Shown one piece after another: positions 42,318 through 50,795 of a stretch of DNA of 64,000 bases. How positions within the stretch are numbered: position 1 is the stretch's first letter; each line of letters starts with the position of its first letter. The notes beneath the pieces were generated by a model. It was not told where the DNA came from and did no database searches. It saw nothing but the letters and a program-made list of their open reading frames with translations. Source of the stretch: Verrucomicrobiota bacterium. Its GTDB lineage: Bacteria; Verrucomicrobiota; Verrucomicrobiia; Opitutales; Intestinicryptomonadaceae. The stretch covers positions 22,960 to 86,959 of the forward strand of contig QALA01000051.1 of NCBI GenBank assembly GCA_003343565.1. Direction: 5' to 3'. The translations under genes and the position numbers were made by a program.

Positions 42318-43090
42318 ATACGATACCGGCATATTTAATCATAGGCACGCCCGGCTCCGGGCGGCGCGGGGTGATTTGGGACGTAATCCAAAAGGCGCTG
42401 GGCGACGACGACTTTTGCGGGGTATTCATCTCGGAGAACGAGGCTCCCGCGCAGAGCGACAAGCGCATAGCCTCGGCCCAGAACGCCGGCATAATCCGAT
42501 ACCGCGACGCGGACGACGCCATTGAAAAAATCGCCGCGCTCGACAAGGAAAAATTCTCCCAAATATTCTTCTTTGCCGACGCCTCGCGCAACCTCGCCGA
42601 CGACATCGAAGACTTCAAAAGGATAGTCGACGCCGGCGACGCCCGCCTGGCGCGAATCTGGGGCGTGTTGGACTGCGGACTGCTCGCCGCGCGGCGCGAG
42701 GACGTCCAGCCCTACGCCGACGCGCTCTCGCACTTTTCCGACTGCCTCCTGCTAAGCCGCCGCGACGGGCTTCAAAACAGGGAGGTCGCCGAGATAAAGT
42801 CCGCTTACGAGAAGCAGTGCAAGCCGCACATGTTTGAATACGTCGACAAGGACTTCCGCGTAAAGCGCCCGATTGAAATGATGATAGAGGAAGCGCGCCG
42901 CATAAGCATGGTATTCGACCCCGTCGATCCCGTCGACGACCTCGACATCGACGAGGACAACCTTCCGGAGGAGCCCTTCAGCCTTGAGCGCAAGCCAGAC
43001 CCCTATTTGGAGCGTTTGCCGAACGGCCTGCGAAAGAAGCCGATACCGGAACTCTCCAAAATAGCGGCCTCATTCAGAGCGCAAAAGTAG
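42314..43090 (+). CDS. Degenerate CobW-like P-loop protein
   Basis: A 258-residue protein without a firm name. YLIIGTPGSGRRGVIWDVI (residues 8-26) resembles a Walker A loop but has Arg in place of the catalytic Lys (GTPGSGR17-R18). ARIWGVLDCGLLAAR and LSHFSDCLLLSRRDGL follow the order of the CobW/COG0523 family (V-D-A segment, then A-D-x-x-L-x-N-K-x-D), with SRRD replacing NKxD. The C-terminal part is acidic (VDPVDDLDIDEDNLPEE) and ends in a conserved-looking basic helix. Both nucleotide motifs are degenerate, so it may not hydrolyse GTP. It is translationally coupled to aroC and 3 bp from hisC. Confidence 0.6.
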   Translation: MNTIPAYLIIGTPGSGRRGVIWDVIQKALGDDDFCGVFISENEAPAQSDKRIASAQNAGIIRYRDADDAIEKIAALDKEKFSQIFFFADASRNLADDIEDFKRIVDAGDARLARIWGVLDCGLLAARREDVQPYADALSHFSDCLLLSRRDGLQNREVAEIKSAYEKQCKPHMFEYVDKDFRVKRPIEMMIEEARRISMVFDPVDPVDDLDIDEDNLPEEPFSLERKPDPYLERLPNGLRKKPIPELSKIAASFRAQK

Positions 43091-43093
43091 AGC

Positions 43094-44209
43094 ATGAAAA
43101 AATTTAACTTAAACGAAAAGCTTGCCGCCGCGCTGCAAAACGCCGAAGCGTACGCGCCCGGCGAGCAGCCCCGCGGCGGCGGCTGGGTAAAGCTAAACAC
43201 AAACGAGTTTCCCTATCCGCCAAGCCCGAAGGTAATAGAGGCGATAATGGGCGAGCTTTCCGGAGACGCCGGAAGTTTGCGCCTGTATCCGGATCCGCAA
43301 AGCTCGAATCTGCGCGCGGAAATCGCGTCGGCGTTCGGGTTGTCTCCCGAAAACGTAATTGCGACGAACGGCTCGGACGACCTGCTCAACATCGCGATGC
43401 GCGCGTTTTCCGACGGGGAAAAATCCGTCGCGGCGCTTGATCCGAGCTATTCGCTGTATCCGGTTTTGGCAAAGATGTGCGCGGCCGGCTACGCGGGATT
43501 GGGCTTCGACCGCGGCATGGAGATTCCGTATGAGCGCATATTCTCGTGCGGGGCAAACATATTTTTTTTCACCAATCCGAACGCGCCGACCGGCGCGGGC
43601 TGGGGAACGGAGGCCGTAGAGCGCATAGCCGCGGGATTCAACGGAATAGTGGTCGCGGACGAAGCGTACGCCCCGTTCGGCGGCGTCACGGCCGCAAAGC
43701 TTGTGGAAAAATATCCGAATCTGATTGTGGCGGGCACGCTGTCGAAGGGCTGGGGGCTTGCGGGAATGCGCGTCGGCTGGGGGCTTGCGTCGGAGCGGAT
43801 AATACGCGCGCTGGACTGCGTGCGCGACAGCTACAACCTCGACAGGCTCGCTCAGGCCGCGGGCGTTGCGGCCTTGCGCGACGCGGAGTACTACGAGAAG
43901 TTCCGCGCCAAAGTAGTCAAGACGCGCGGGGACACCGCCGAATTTTTTAGGTCGCTTGGCTGGGAATTTCCGGAGAGCTCGGCAAACTTCATACTCGTGA
44001 CTCCGAAGGACGCGTCGGGAAAGACCGGGCCGGAGGTCGCCGCGGATTTGTTTGAATTTCTGAAGGCGCGCAAAATACTCGTGCGCTACTTTTCATCGAT
44101 AGAAAACGTCAACATGGCGCACAGGGTCACGATAGGGACGGACGTCCAGATGGAGGCCTACAAGGCGGGCGTGCGCGAGTGGCTCGCCGCGCGGAGGAAA
44201 CCAATATGA
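43094..44209 (+). CDS. hisC: Histidinol-phosphate aminotransferase
   Basis: A 371-residue fold type I PLP enzyme converting imidazole-acetol phosphate to histidinol phosphate. KLNTNEFPYPPSPKV is the typical N-terminus. The cofactor-binding elements are NGSDDLLNIAMRAF, FTNPNAPTGAGW, VADEAYAPFGG, and the Schiff-base lysine in GTLSKGWGLAGMRVGWG. Length matches. It overlaps hisB by 4 bp (ATGA), so the pathway genes are coupled. Confidence 0.94.
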   Translation: MKKFNLNEKLAAALQNAEAYAPGEQPRGGGWVKLNTNEFPYPPSPKVIEAIMGELSGDAGSLRLYPDPQSSNLRAEIASAFGLSPENVIATNGSDDLLNIAMRAFSDGEKSVAALDPSYSLYPVLAKMCAAGYAGLGFDRGMEIPYERIFSCGANIFFFTNPNAPTGAGWGTEAVERIAAGFNGIVVADEAYAPFGGVTAAKLVEKYPNLIVAGTLSKGWGLAGMRVGWGLASERIIRALDCVRDSYNLDRLAQAAGVAALRDAEYYEKFRAKVVKTRGDTAEFFRSLGWEFPESSANFILVTPKDASGKTGPEVAADLFEFLKARKILVRYFSSIENVNMAHRVTIGTDVQMEAYKAGVREWLAARRKPI

Positions 44210-44796
44210 GCAGAACGGCAACCATTGAAAGAAACACGAGCGAAACGCAAATCCGCCTGGAAATAAACCTCGACGGCTCCGGAGAATACGACGTGGAAAC
44301 CGGAATACCGTTTTTCAACCATATGCTCGAACTCTTTGCGCGCCACGGCCTGTTCGATTTGAAGCTCCGCGCCAAAGGCGACATAGAGATAGACTACCAC
44401 CACACGGTGGAGGACGTGGGAATAGTGCTGGGACAGGCCGTCAAGACCGCAATCGGGGACAAGTCGGGCATGAACAGATACGGCTTCTTCATTCTCCCCA
44501 TGGACGAGACCCTCGTGCGCGCGGCCATAGATCTGTGCAACCGCCCAATACTGGTGTGCGACATCGGGGACTCCGACGCGCGCGTGCGGGACTTCAACGT
44601 GTCGCTGTGCCGCGAGTTCTTCCAGGCCTTCGCAAACGAGGCCGGCGCAAACCTGCACATAAAGCTCGAATACGGCGGCGAGCCCCACCACATTGCCGAA
44701 GCCGCATTCAAGTGCTTTTCAAAGGCGCTCGCAATGTCGGTTGCAAAAGACCCGCGAAGGAGAAACAATTTGCCGACCACAAAGGGCGCAATTTAA
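44206..44796 (+). CDS. hisB: Imidazoleglycerol-phosphate dehydratase
   Basis: A 196-residue Mn-dependent dehydratase of histidine synthesis. The family motifs are FFNHMLELFARHGLFDL, DYHHTVEDVGIVLGQAV and, near the end, HHIAEAAFKCFSKAL. No histidinol-phosphatase domain is fused, so that step must be encoded elsewhere. The ATG at 44206 overlaps hisC; an upstream in-frame start at 44179 lies inside hisC. A 171-bp stretch separates it from hisH. Confidence 0.95.
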   Translation: MSRTATIERNTSETQIRLEINLDGSGEYDVETGIPFFNHMLELFARHGLFDLKLRAKGDIEIDYHHTVEDVGIVLGQAVKTAIGDKSGMNRYGFFILPMDETLVRAAIDLCNRPILVCDIGDSDARVRDFNVSLCREFFQAFANEAGANLHIKLEYGGEPHHIAEAAFKCFSKALAMSVAKDPRRRNNLPTTKGAI

Positions 44797-44967
44797 GGCG
44801 GCGCTCAAGCGGGTTAAAGAAGGCGTTTGAAGGGCCGGACGCGCGCGCGCAATTTCCGCACATTGCCAAAGAAAGCGAAAAATTCCGCCGCATGCGCCGG
44901 AGAGCCCGAAGAAAAAAATTCGCCCGCCGAAGAGACGCCGCCCGTTGAAAATTCCGACGACAAAAAA

Positions 44968-45606
44968 ATGCAAAAGCTAAAGAAAGCCGCCGTAATAGAC
45001 TACGGCATGGGAAATCTCATGAGCGTCCTGCGGGCGTGGCAGCGCGCGGGAGCCGACGCGCGCCTCGTCGAAACGCCCGAAGAAATTTGCGACGACGACA
45101 TTCTCGTATTCCCCGGACAAGGCGCAATAACCGACGCGATGAGACTGCTCGACTCCTCCGGATTTTCCGACAAAATCCGCCGTTGGATAGACGCGGACAA
45201 GCCGTTTTTCGGAATATGCCTCGGATTGCAGGCGCTGTTTGAATACTCGGAAGAAGGCGATTGCCCGTGTCTGGGAATATTTTCCGGGAGCGTCGAAAGG
45301 CTGCGGCCGCCGCGCGAATACAAAGTTCCGCACATGGGCTGGAACAACGTGGATTTTTCCGCCGACAGCGAATTCCGCAGGCAGATGCTCGAAGGCGTGG
45401 ACGCGCGCGCGCAATTCTACTTCGTCCACAGCTATTGCGCTGAGACTCCGGACAAAGAGCTCGTATTCGGAACCACCGAATACGGAGGAAAAACCTTCGT
45501 GTCGGCCGTCGCGCGCGGAAGGCTTGCGGCTTGCCAGTTCCACCCCGAAAAGAGCCAGTCGGAGGGGCTGAAGCTTTACGCAAACTTTTTAGCGGCCGTA
45601 TCGTAG
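44968..45606 (+). CDS. hisH: Imidazole glycerol phosphate synthase, glutaminase subunit
   Basis: A 212-residue class I glutamine amidotransferase that delivers ammonia to HisF. The catalytic Cys is in FGICLGLQALFE, and the His-Glu pair in ACQFHPEKSQSEGLK. VIDYGMGNLMSVLRA is the family start. The ATG at 44968 begins just before this block. The frame is open further upstream to 44827 with a Lys/Glu/Pro-rich sequence; a 47-residue N-terminal extension is possible but unlike the family. HisF and HisA are not in the window. It lies 145 bp before the citrate synthase gene. Confidence 0.93.
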   Translation: MQKLKKAAVIDYGMGNLMSVLRAWQRAGADARLVETPEEICDDDILVFPGQGAITDAMRLLDSSGFSDKIRRWIDADKPFFGICLGLQALFEYSEEGDCPCLGIFSGSVERLRPPREYKVPHMGWNNVDFSADSEFRRQMLEGVDARAQFYFVHSYCAETPDKELVFGTTEYGGKTFVSAVARGRLAACQFHPEKSQSEGLKLYANFLAAVS

Positions 45607-45751
45607 CTTAGCGCGGCTGCGGCATTGATGCGCGACTCTTGGCAGCCGGCGCAGGCCATGCGGGCGCGCGCAACTTTTTTATTGCACTCCGCCGCTCTAT
45701 GTCAGATTCTAAGAACTCCTTGAAGGCAATCTCCACCCGACAAAATTTACC

Positions 45752-47134
45752 ATGACAGAAACAGAAAAAGCAAAATTCATTCTCGGAGGAAAGGAATACG
45801 AATTTCCCGTAGTGCAAGGCACAGAGGGCGAAAAGGCCGTCAATATAGACAAACTGCGTTCGACAACCGGATACATAACCCTCGACGACGGATTCGCCAA
45901 CACCGCAGGCGTCCAAAGCTCCATAACCTACATCGACGGGGAGAAGGGGAAACTGAGCTACCGCGGAATCCCCATTGAGGTAATGGCGGAAAACTCCACG
46001 TTCATAGAGACGGCATACCTCATCATATACGGCGAGCTTCCCACGCGCAAACAGATGAGCGACTTCTCCCAAAAAGTTCTGCGCAACGCGAGCCTGCACG
46101 AGGCGATGATGCACTTTTTCGACGGGGGATTCCCGTTTTCGGCCCACCCGATGGCGATTCTGTCGTCGCTTTTAAATTCGCTGGGCTGCTACTATCCGGA
46201 AATGGTGACCAACCGCCGCGAGCAGGACTTGGAGCATTTCGACGACGCCGCCGCCCTGCTCTTGAGCAAAGTGCGCACCATAGCCGCAATGGCGTACAGA
46301 ATGAAGAACGGCCTGCCGCTGATATACCCCAAGCGCGATTTGGGATACAGCCAGAACTTCCTGCACATGATGTTCACCGAGCCGTACCACGAATACTATC
46401 CGCACGACGACATTACCAAAGCCCTCGACCTGATACTTCTCCTGCACGCCGACCACGAGCAAAACTGCTCCACCTCCACCGTGCGCATGGTCGCAAGCAG
46501 CGGGGCGAATCTGTTTGCGTCGGTTTCGGCGGGCGTGTGCGCGCTTTGGGGGCCGTTGCACGGCGGGGCGAACATGCGCGTCATTCAGATGATGGAGGAA
46601 ATCCGCAAGTCGGGCGACGACGGCACAAAGTTCATAGAGATGGCCAAGCGGGGCGAAACCAAACTCATGGGATTCGGCCACCGCCTCTACAAGACCTACG
46701 ACCCACGCGCAAAAATTCTGCGCGCGGCGGCCGAAAAAGTATTGAGCGTGGTCAAGTTCAAGGATCCCCTTCTGGACATCGCCCAGAAGCTCGAAGAAAA
46801 GGCAAGGAGCGATCCGTACTTCATAGACAGGCACCTCTATCCCAACGTCGACTTTTACAGCGGAATAATCCTCAAGGCGATAGGAATGCCGCTCGACATG
46901 TTTACGGTCATGTTTGCGATAGGCAGAATGCCGGGGTGGATAGCGCATTGGAGGGAGGTCGCCTCCACTCCGAAAGGGCGTATTGTGCGTCCGCGGCAAG
47001 TGTACGTCGGCAAGCCCGTTTGCGAATACGTCAAGATGCGCAACCGCGCCGGCGAAGCTTCGTCGGACTACGAGCAGGACGAGCATAAATCCTTCGGGGA
47101 CGGCGCCAGCGAAAACGCCTCCGCAAAAGCGTAA
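45752..47134 (+). CDS. gltA: Citrate synthase
   Basis: A 460-residue enzyme condensing acetyl-CoA and oxaloacetate. The N-terminal beta-rich domain (KFILGGKEYEFPVV) is that of the hexameric, Gram-negative type. Catalytic residues lie in LHADHEQNCSTSTVRMVAS, LHGGANMRVIQM and GFGHRLYKTYDPRAKIL (His and Asp in the order expected). Length is slightly above the family average because of a short C-terminal tail rich in Ser/Asp/Glu. A terminator follows at 47239-47270. Confidence 0.96.
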   Translation: MTETEKAKFILGGKEYEFPVVQGTEGEKAVNIDKLRSTTGYITLDDGFANTAGVQSSITYIDGEKGKLSYRGIPIEVMAENSTFIETAYLIIYGELPTRKQMSDFSQKVLRNASLHEAMMHFFDGGFPFSAHPMAILSSLLNSLGCYYPEMVTNRREQDLEHFDDAAALLLSKVRTIAAMAYRMKNGLPLIYPKRDLGYSQNFLHMMFTEPYHEYYPHDDITKALDLILLLHADHEQNCSTSTVRMVASSGANLFASVSAGVCALWGPLHGGANMRVIQMMEEIRKSGDDGTKFIEMAKRGETKLMGFGHRLYKTYDPRAKILRAAAEKVLSVVKFKDPLLDIAQKLEEKARSDPYFIDRHLYPNVDFYSGIILKAIGMPLDMFTVMFAIGRMPGWIAHWREVASTPKGRIVRPRQVYVGKPVCEYVKMRNRAGEASSDYEQDEHKSFGDGASENASAKA

Positions 47135-47238
47135 ACGCTCCAAAACTCGCTTGGGCAAACTTCGCTTGTCGGGCAAAACGCGGACTCTGCGAGAAGCCGA
47201 CCATTTCGGAAAATTCTTTGGGCCGCAAATTCATTCGG

Positions 47239-47270
47239 CCGCGTCCAGCGTTTGCGGGCGCGGTTTTTTT
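47239..47270 (+). terminator. Terminator after citrate synthase
   Basis: CCGCGTCC, loop AGCGTTTGC, GGGCGCGG (eight pairs with one G-T) followed by seven T residues (47264-47270). It lies 105 bp after the gltA stop and should end that transcript. Confidence 0.85.
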
Positions 47271-48166
47271 GTCGGGCAAGCGGATAACTGGAAGAAGAAA
47301 CCGCCCCCTAAAATGCGGGAGTAAGACGCCCGCCCGGCAACCCTCGAATTTTTCCGATTGCGCCATGCGCGGCGCAATCCGCATTCCGCAATTATCCAGC
47401 CGCATAGTGCGCGCAAATGTTAAAGTGCGACAATATGCCGCGCGATTCATATTTAACGATGGGAGTTGCGCGCAAAGGATTTTCGGAATAAGCGCAAATT
47501 TTCAAAACCGCGAGAAACGCGCAAAATTTTTTTGTCCCGCGCAATGGTTTGCTCGCAACTTTCCAAGCGGAAGTCGCAAAAGAGCCGCGGTTTGCCGCGG
47601 CAAAAATTCTTCGACCCCGCAAGTTGCGCGCGGGGATTTTCTCCGCATAAGCGCGCATGCAAAATCAAAACGGGCGGAACAAAAAAATACGCCGACAACG
47701 CGGAAGGCGCACGCGCGAAACTGAAGAAGCAATAGATAATATAATAGGCGGACAAAAGAGTCGACGGCGCGCGGACGGGACACGAAAAGCCGATAAAAAC
47801 GCCTCCTATTTCGCGCCCCGCCCCACCCGCACTCTGCCCTATCCGATTTTAAGCCATTTGCCGACGATTCAATCGGCGCGGCATTTTCATGAGTATTGCG
47901 CGCTGTTTCCGCCTTTTGCCCTTCGCCGAAAACGAATTTTTTTTCGCGCGCAAATTTCCGAAAGAAACGCGCAAAACAGTCCGCATGCGGCGCGGAAACG
48001 GCAGGATTTAGGGGGAAAGTTTGCCTTCGGATTTTCATGTTTCCGCCAGGCGTCAAATTCGGCCGCCGAACCCGGCGTGCCGCAGCAATGCCGCGCCCGA
48101 AAAAAATTTGCGGCGCGCAAAGATTTTTTTGATTGCGACAGCGCGCGCAAACCGGACAATGCGCGC
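47271..48166. other. Non-coding or undetermined stretch
   Basis: About 900 bp between the gltA terminator and the deacetylase. The deacetylase frame stays open upstream to 47657, but that part is Arg/Lys/Ala-rich without motifs and is not counted as coding. Other open frames overlap on both strands. The texture (GCGCAAA words mixed with A/T runs such as AAAATTTTTTT) resembles the 4.4-6.3 kb stretch. No RNA gene or repeat could be identified by eye. Confidence 0.45.
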
Positions 48167-50047
48167 ATGCAACATACCGCAATTTTGGCCGCATTGATTG
48201 TTTCCTACGCAAGCTGCGCAAATCTTTTCGCCCACCTCTCGTACGTTCAAACGCTCGACGTGCAATTCGCCGACGCAAAAACGGCAAGCCGGGCGCAGGC
48301 TCGCATAGAGAGATTCCCCGAAGGCAAAAAAATCGCCTACACGACGCGCTGGGACGACTCAAACCCGCGCCAGCTGCCGCTTTCAAAAATGCTCAATGCG
48401 CGCGGAATGAAAGCCACCTGCTACCCCAACGCCGTCAATCCCGAATACGCCAAGATACTTAGGCAAATGCTCGACAACGGAAACGCCGTAGGCTCCCACA
48501 CGCGCACCCACCCGCTTCTCGGAACGCTGGCGCCTTCGGAAATATTCATGGAAAACGCCATGCAGAAAATCGAGCTTGAGAGCCTGCTGGACGCAAACGT
48601 GGCAGCCTCTGCGCTGCCGTTCCACAATTATGCGACGGCGGTCGATCCGAGGGTCGCCCGCATAACGGGCATGTCGATTTTAAACGCCGGGTATCTCTCG
48701 GCACCGGACCTCGTTGAAAACCGCAAAAAATACTCTCTGCCGGAAGGCGCGGACATATTCTCGACGTCGCTTTTCGACGCCAACGACTCCGACCCCGACG
48801 AAAAGCGATACGCCTCCGGCCTCAAGCGCGCGATTGAAAAGGCCGAGCGGCGCGGCGACAACCATATAACTCTCGGAGTCCACTCGACGCAGCGCGAGGG
48901 CGGAATAGAAAAGCTCGGCGAAATCATAGACAAATACGACTCCGCGGAATTTTGGCACTGCACCGAAAACGAATACGCCGCATACCGCACACAGTTCGAA
49001 AGCGCGAAAATCGAGAAGACCGGAACGAAGGGGAATGTCGCCTCTTTCAGAGTCTCGCGCCCCGCGGCGACGAAACTGGCTTCCGACATACCGCTGTCGC
49101 TCTCGTTCAACTCCCCGGTAAAATCGGCAAGGCTCGACGGCAATCCGCTGCCCGTCAAAGGCGAGGCCGCCCTATCCGTTCCGCACCCGCCGCAGCGCCT
49201 CACCCCGAAGAAAATCGACCACGTCAAAATACCGTTCGGAAGCGCGGAATTTATCCAATCGAAAAAATTTCCGCAACTGCGATTTTGCATGAGTTTAGAC
49301 AAGGCGAACGAAAGGCTCGACATAGCCATGTCCTGCGCGGGCGCGAAGGTCGAAAACTTGCAGGCGACATACATTTTGGCGCCGTGCTTCGAGCGCGCGC
49401 CGGACGCATTTTCAAAAACTCCCAACGCAGACTTCAGAACGTCGCTCAAACTGAAAAAAAACGAACTTGCCGAATTTTTCGGCGAGGGGGAAATGCTCTA
49501 CGCAGTCCAGCTGGATTTTCTCCTGTCGGGACAACCGTCGAGGGTGTATTTGACGACCGTCGACAGTCTGCCGATACAAATGAAAAACTGCCCGCGGGAC
49601 TTGGGCGCGGCAATAGGCTCCCTGCCCGCGAAAGAAGCGGACGAAAACGAAATAAGGCGGCTGTCGAAACCCGGAACGCCGCTGACGGACATGCTCGGAA
49701 AGAGTTGGGAATTTACGCGCAGCAAAAGACACGCCCCCTACGCGCTCCTGCTGTCCGGGAAAAAAGTCAAAACGAGCTGGAAGGCGGACGCGCTCGTCTT
49801 GGCCGTCGTCGATTTCATCGCCCCGAACGCGGGAGAATACGAGCTTATTACGGACAATATTTACGCGCGCGCATACCTCATAAACGGGGAGGAAGCAAAA
49901 CTGAAATCCGGCCCGAACAAGATTCGTTTAAATAAGGGCGAAAACAGGATTCTTGCAAAGATGATGCGCGGAGTGTTCACGCTGTCGGTGCGCGATTCCA
50001 ACGGCGCGGAGCTCGAATACCGCGCGCCGAAGATTCAGGGGCGATAG
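48167..50047 (+). CDS. Exported polysaccharide deacetylase-like protein (CE4/NodB) with C-terminal domain
   Basis: A 626-residue protein. A signal peptide (about residues 1-21, MQHTAILAALIVSYASCANL) precedes a NodB-homology deacetylase domain. The metal-binding motif appears as TRWD63-D64-SN and SH111-TRTH115-P, matching the CE4 DDxxH...H pattern. ALPFHNY resembles motif 3 and ITLGVHST motif 5. Such enzymes remove acetyl groups from chitin, peptidoglycan, xylan or related polymers. About 300 further residues (from around residue 290) follow with no domain I recognise, perhaps beta-rich and substrate-binding. The Trp-Asp-Asp-Ser variant replaces the common TFDDG. The ATG at 48167 is chosen for the signal peptide. 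Confidence 0.8.
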   Translation: MQHTAILAALIVSYASCANLFAHLSYVQTLDVQFADAKTASRAQARIERFPEGKKIAYTTRWDDSNPRQLPLSKMLNARGMKATCYPNAVNPEYAKILRQMLDNGNAVGSHTRTHPLLGTLAPSEIFMENAMQKIELESLLDANVAASALPFHNYATAVDPRVARITGMSILNAGYLSAPDLVENRKKYSLPEGADIFSTSLFDANDSDPDEKRYASGLKRAIEKAERRGDNHITLGVHSTQREGGIEKLGEIIDKYDSAEFWHCTENEYAAYRTQFESAKIEKTGTKGNVASFRVSRPAATKLASDIPLSLSFNSPVKSARLDGNPLPVKGEAALSVPHPPQRLTPKKIDHVKIPFGSAEFIQSKKFPQLRFCMSLDKANERLDIAMSCAGAKVENLQATYILAPCFERAPDAFSKTPNADFRTSLKLKKNELAEFFGEGEMLYAVQLDFLLSGQPSRVYLTTVDSLPIQMKNCPRDLGAAIGSLPAKEADENEIRRLSKPGTPLTDMLGKSWEFTRSKRHAPYALLLSGKKVKTSWKADALVLAVVDFIAPNAGEYELITDNIYARAYLINGEEAKLKSGPNKIRLNKGENRILAKMMRGVFTLSVRDSNGAELEYRAPKIQGR

Positions 50048-50795
50048 AGGATTCCCGCCTGCTCCGCGCCGCGGCGTTTTGCGCGGCGGACTGACAAACG
50101 AAATTTGCAAAGCGCGCGGACCTGCGGATAGCGAATGAATCAATATTGCGAAATCCGTTTTCTTCGCAAAAAGCAAAGCGTCGAAAAAACAAAACGGCAA
50201 AGGCGAAAGCGCAAACGGGCGATGCGCGATCCGGATTTGCCCGCGCAAAATGCGGCCGAAACTTTTGCTCGTTTCGGAGGGCGCATGCGGCGCCGTCTTA
50301 GATTGCGCCTGCGGCAAACGGCCTTCCGCCACGCCGCATGCCGCAAAGAGAAATCTCGCACAATCTCCCTTCGCACAATCTGCCTTTATACAATCTCCCC
50401 GTCACACAACTCTCTCCGGCATTTAAAAGCCGCGCGGTGTTCCCAAAGGCAATGCGCAACCCTTTTTAGGCATTATGCCGAAACGTTTTGGCAATGCGGC
50501 AATACGGCGGATTTTTCAAAGAAAAGATAGCGCGGCGTCCATTCAATCTCCGCCGTCCGCCATTTAAAAGGAAGCGTTTGCCGCCCCCCCGCGCTCCCCG
50601 GCTCCGCGCGCAAAACCATTTTTGAAAATATCGCCCTCCGCCGTTTCGATTTTACAGACGTCCGCGCGGCATTCCCGACCTCCGCCGCGCTCCGCATCGG
50701 GAGAGGAAGGGAAGTTTTTATTCGACAATTCTGAAACAATGTGATTTTAAAACCCGATTATTTTGAATGCAAAAAACGCACTGGAGAATCGCACT
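50048..50795. other. Intergenic stretch with a 15-bp tandem repeat
   Basis: About 750 bp without a convincing gene. It contains a short tandem repeat at 50356-50415. A GC-rich hairpin near 50070 (CGCCGCG...CGCGGCG) has no T-run and is not called a terminator. Open frames are short, basic and without motifs. Confidence 0.5.
50356..50415. repeat. Four degenerate 15-bp tandem repeats
   Basis: TCGCACAATCTCCCT (50356), TCGCACAATCTGCCT (50371), TTATACAATCTCCCC (50386) and GTCACACAACTCTCT (50401) follow each other without gaps. The first two differ at one base, the last is the most degenerate. No gene overlaps them. Confidence 0.75.
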
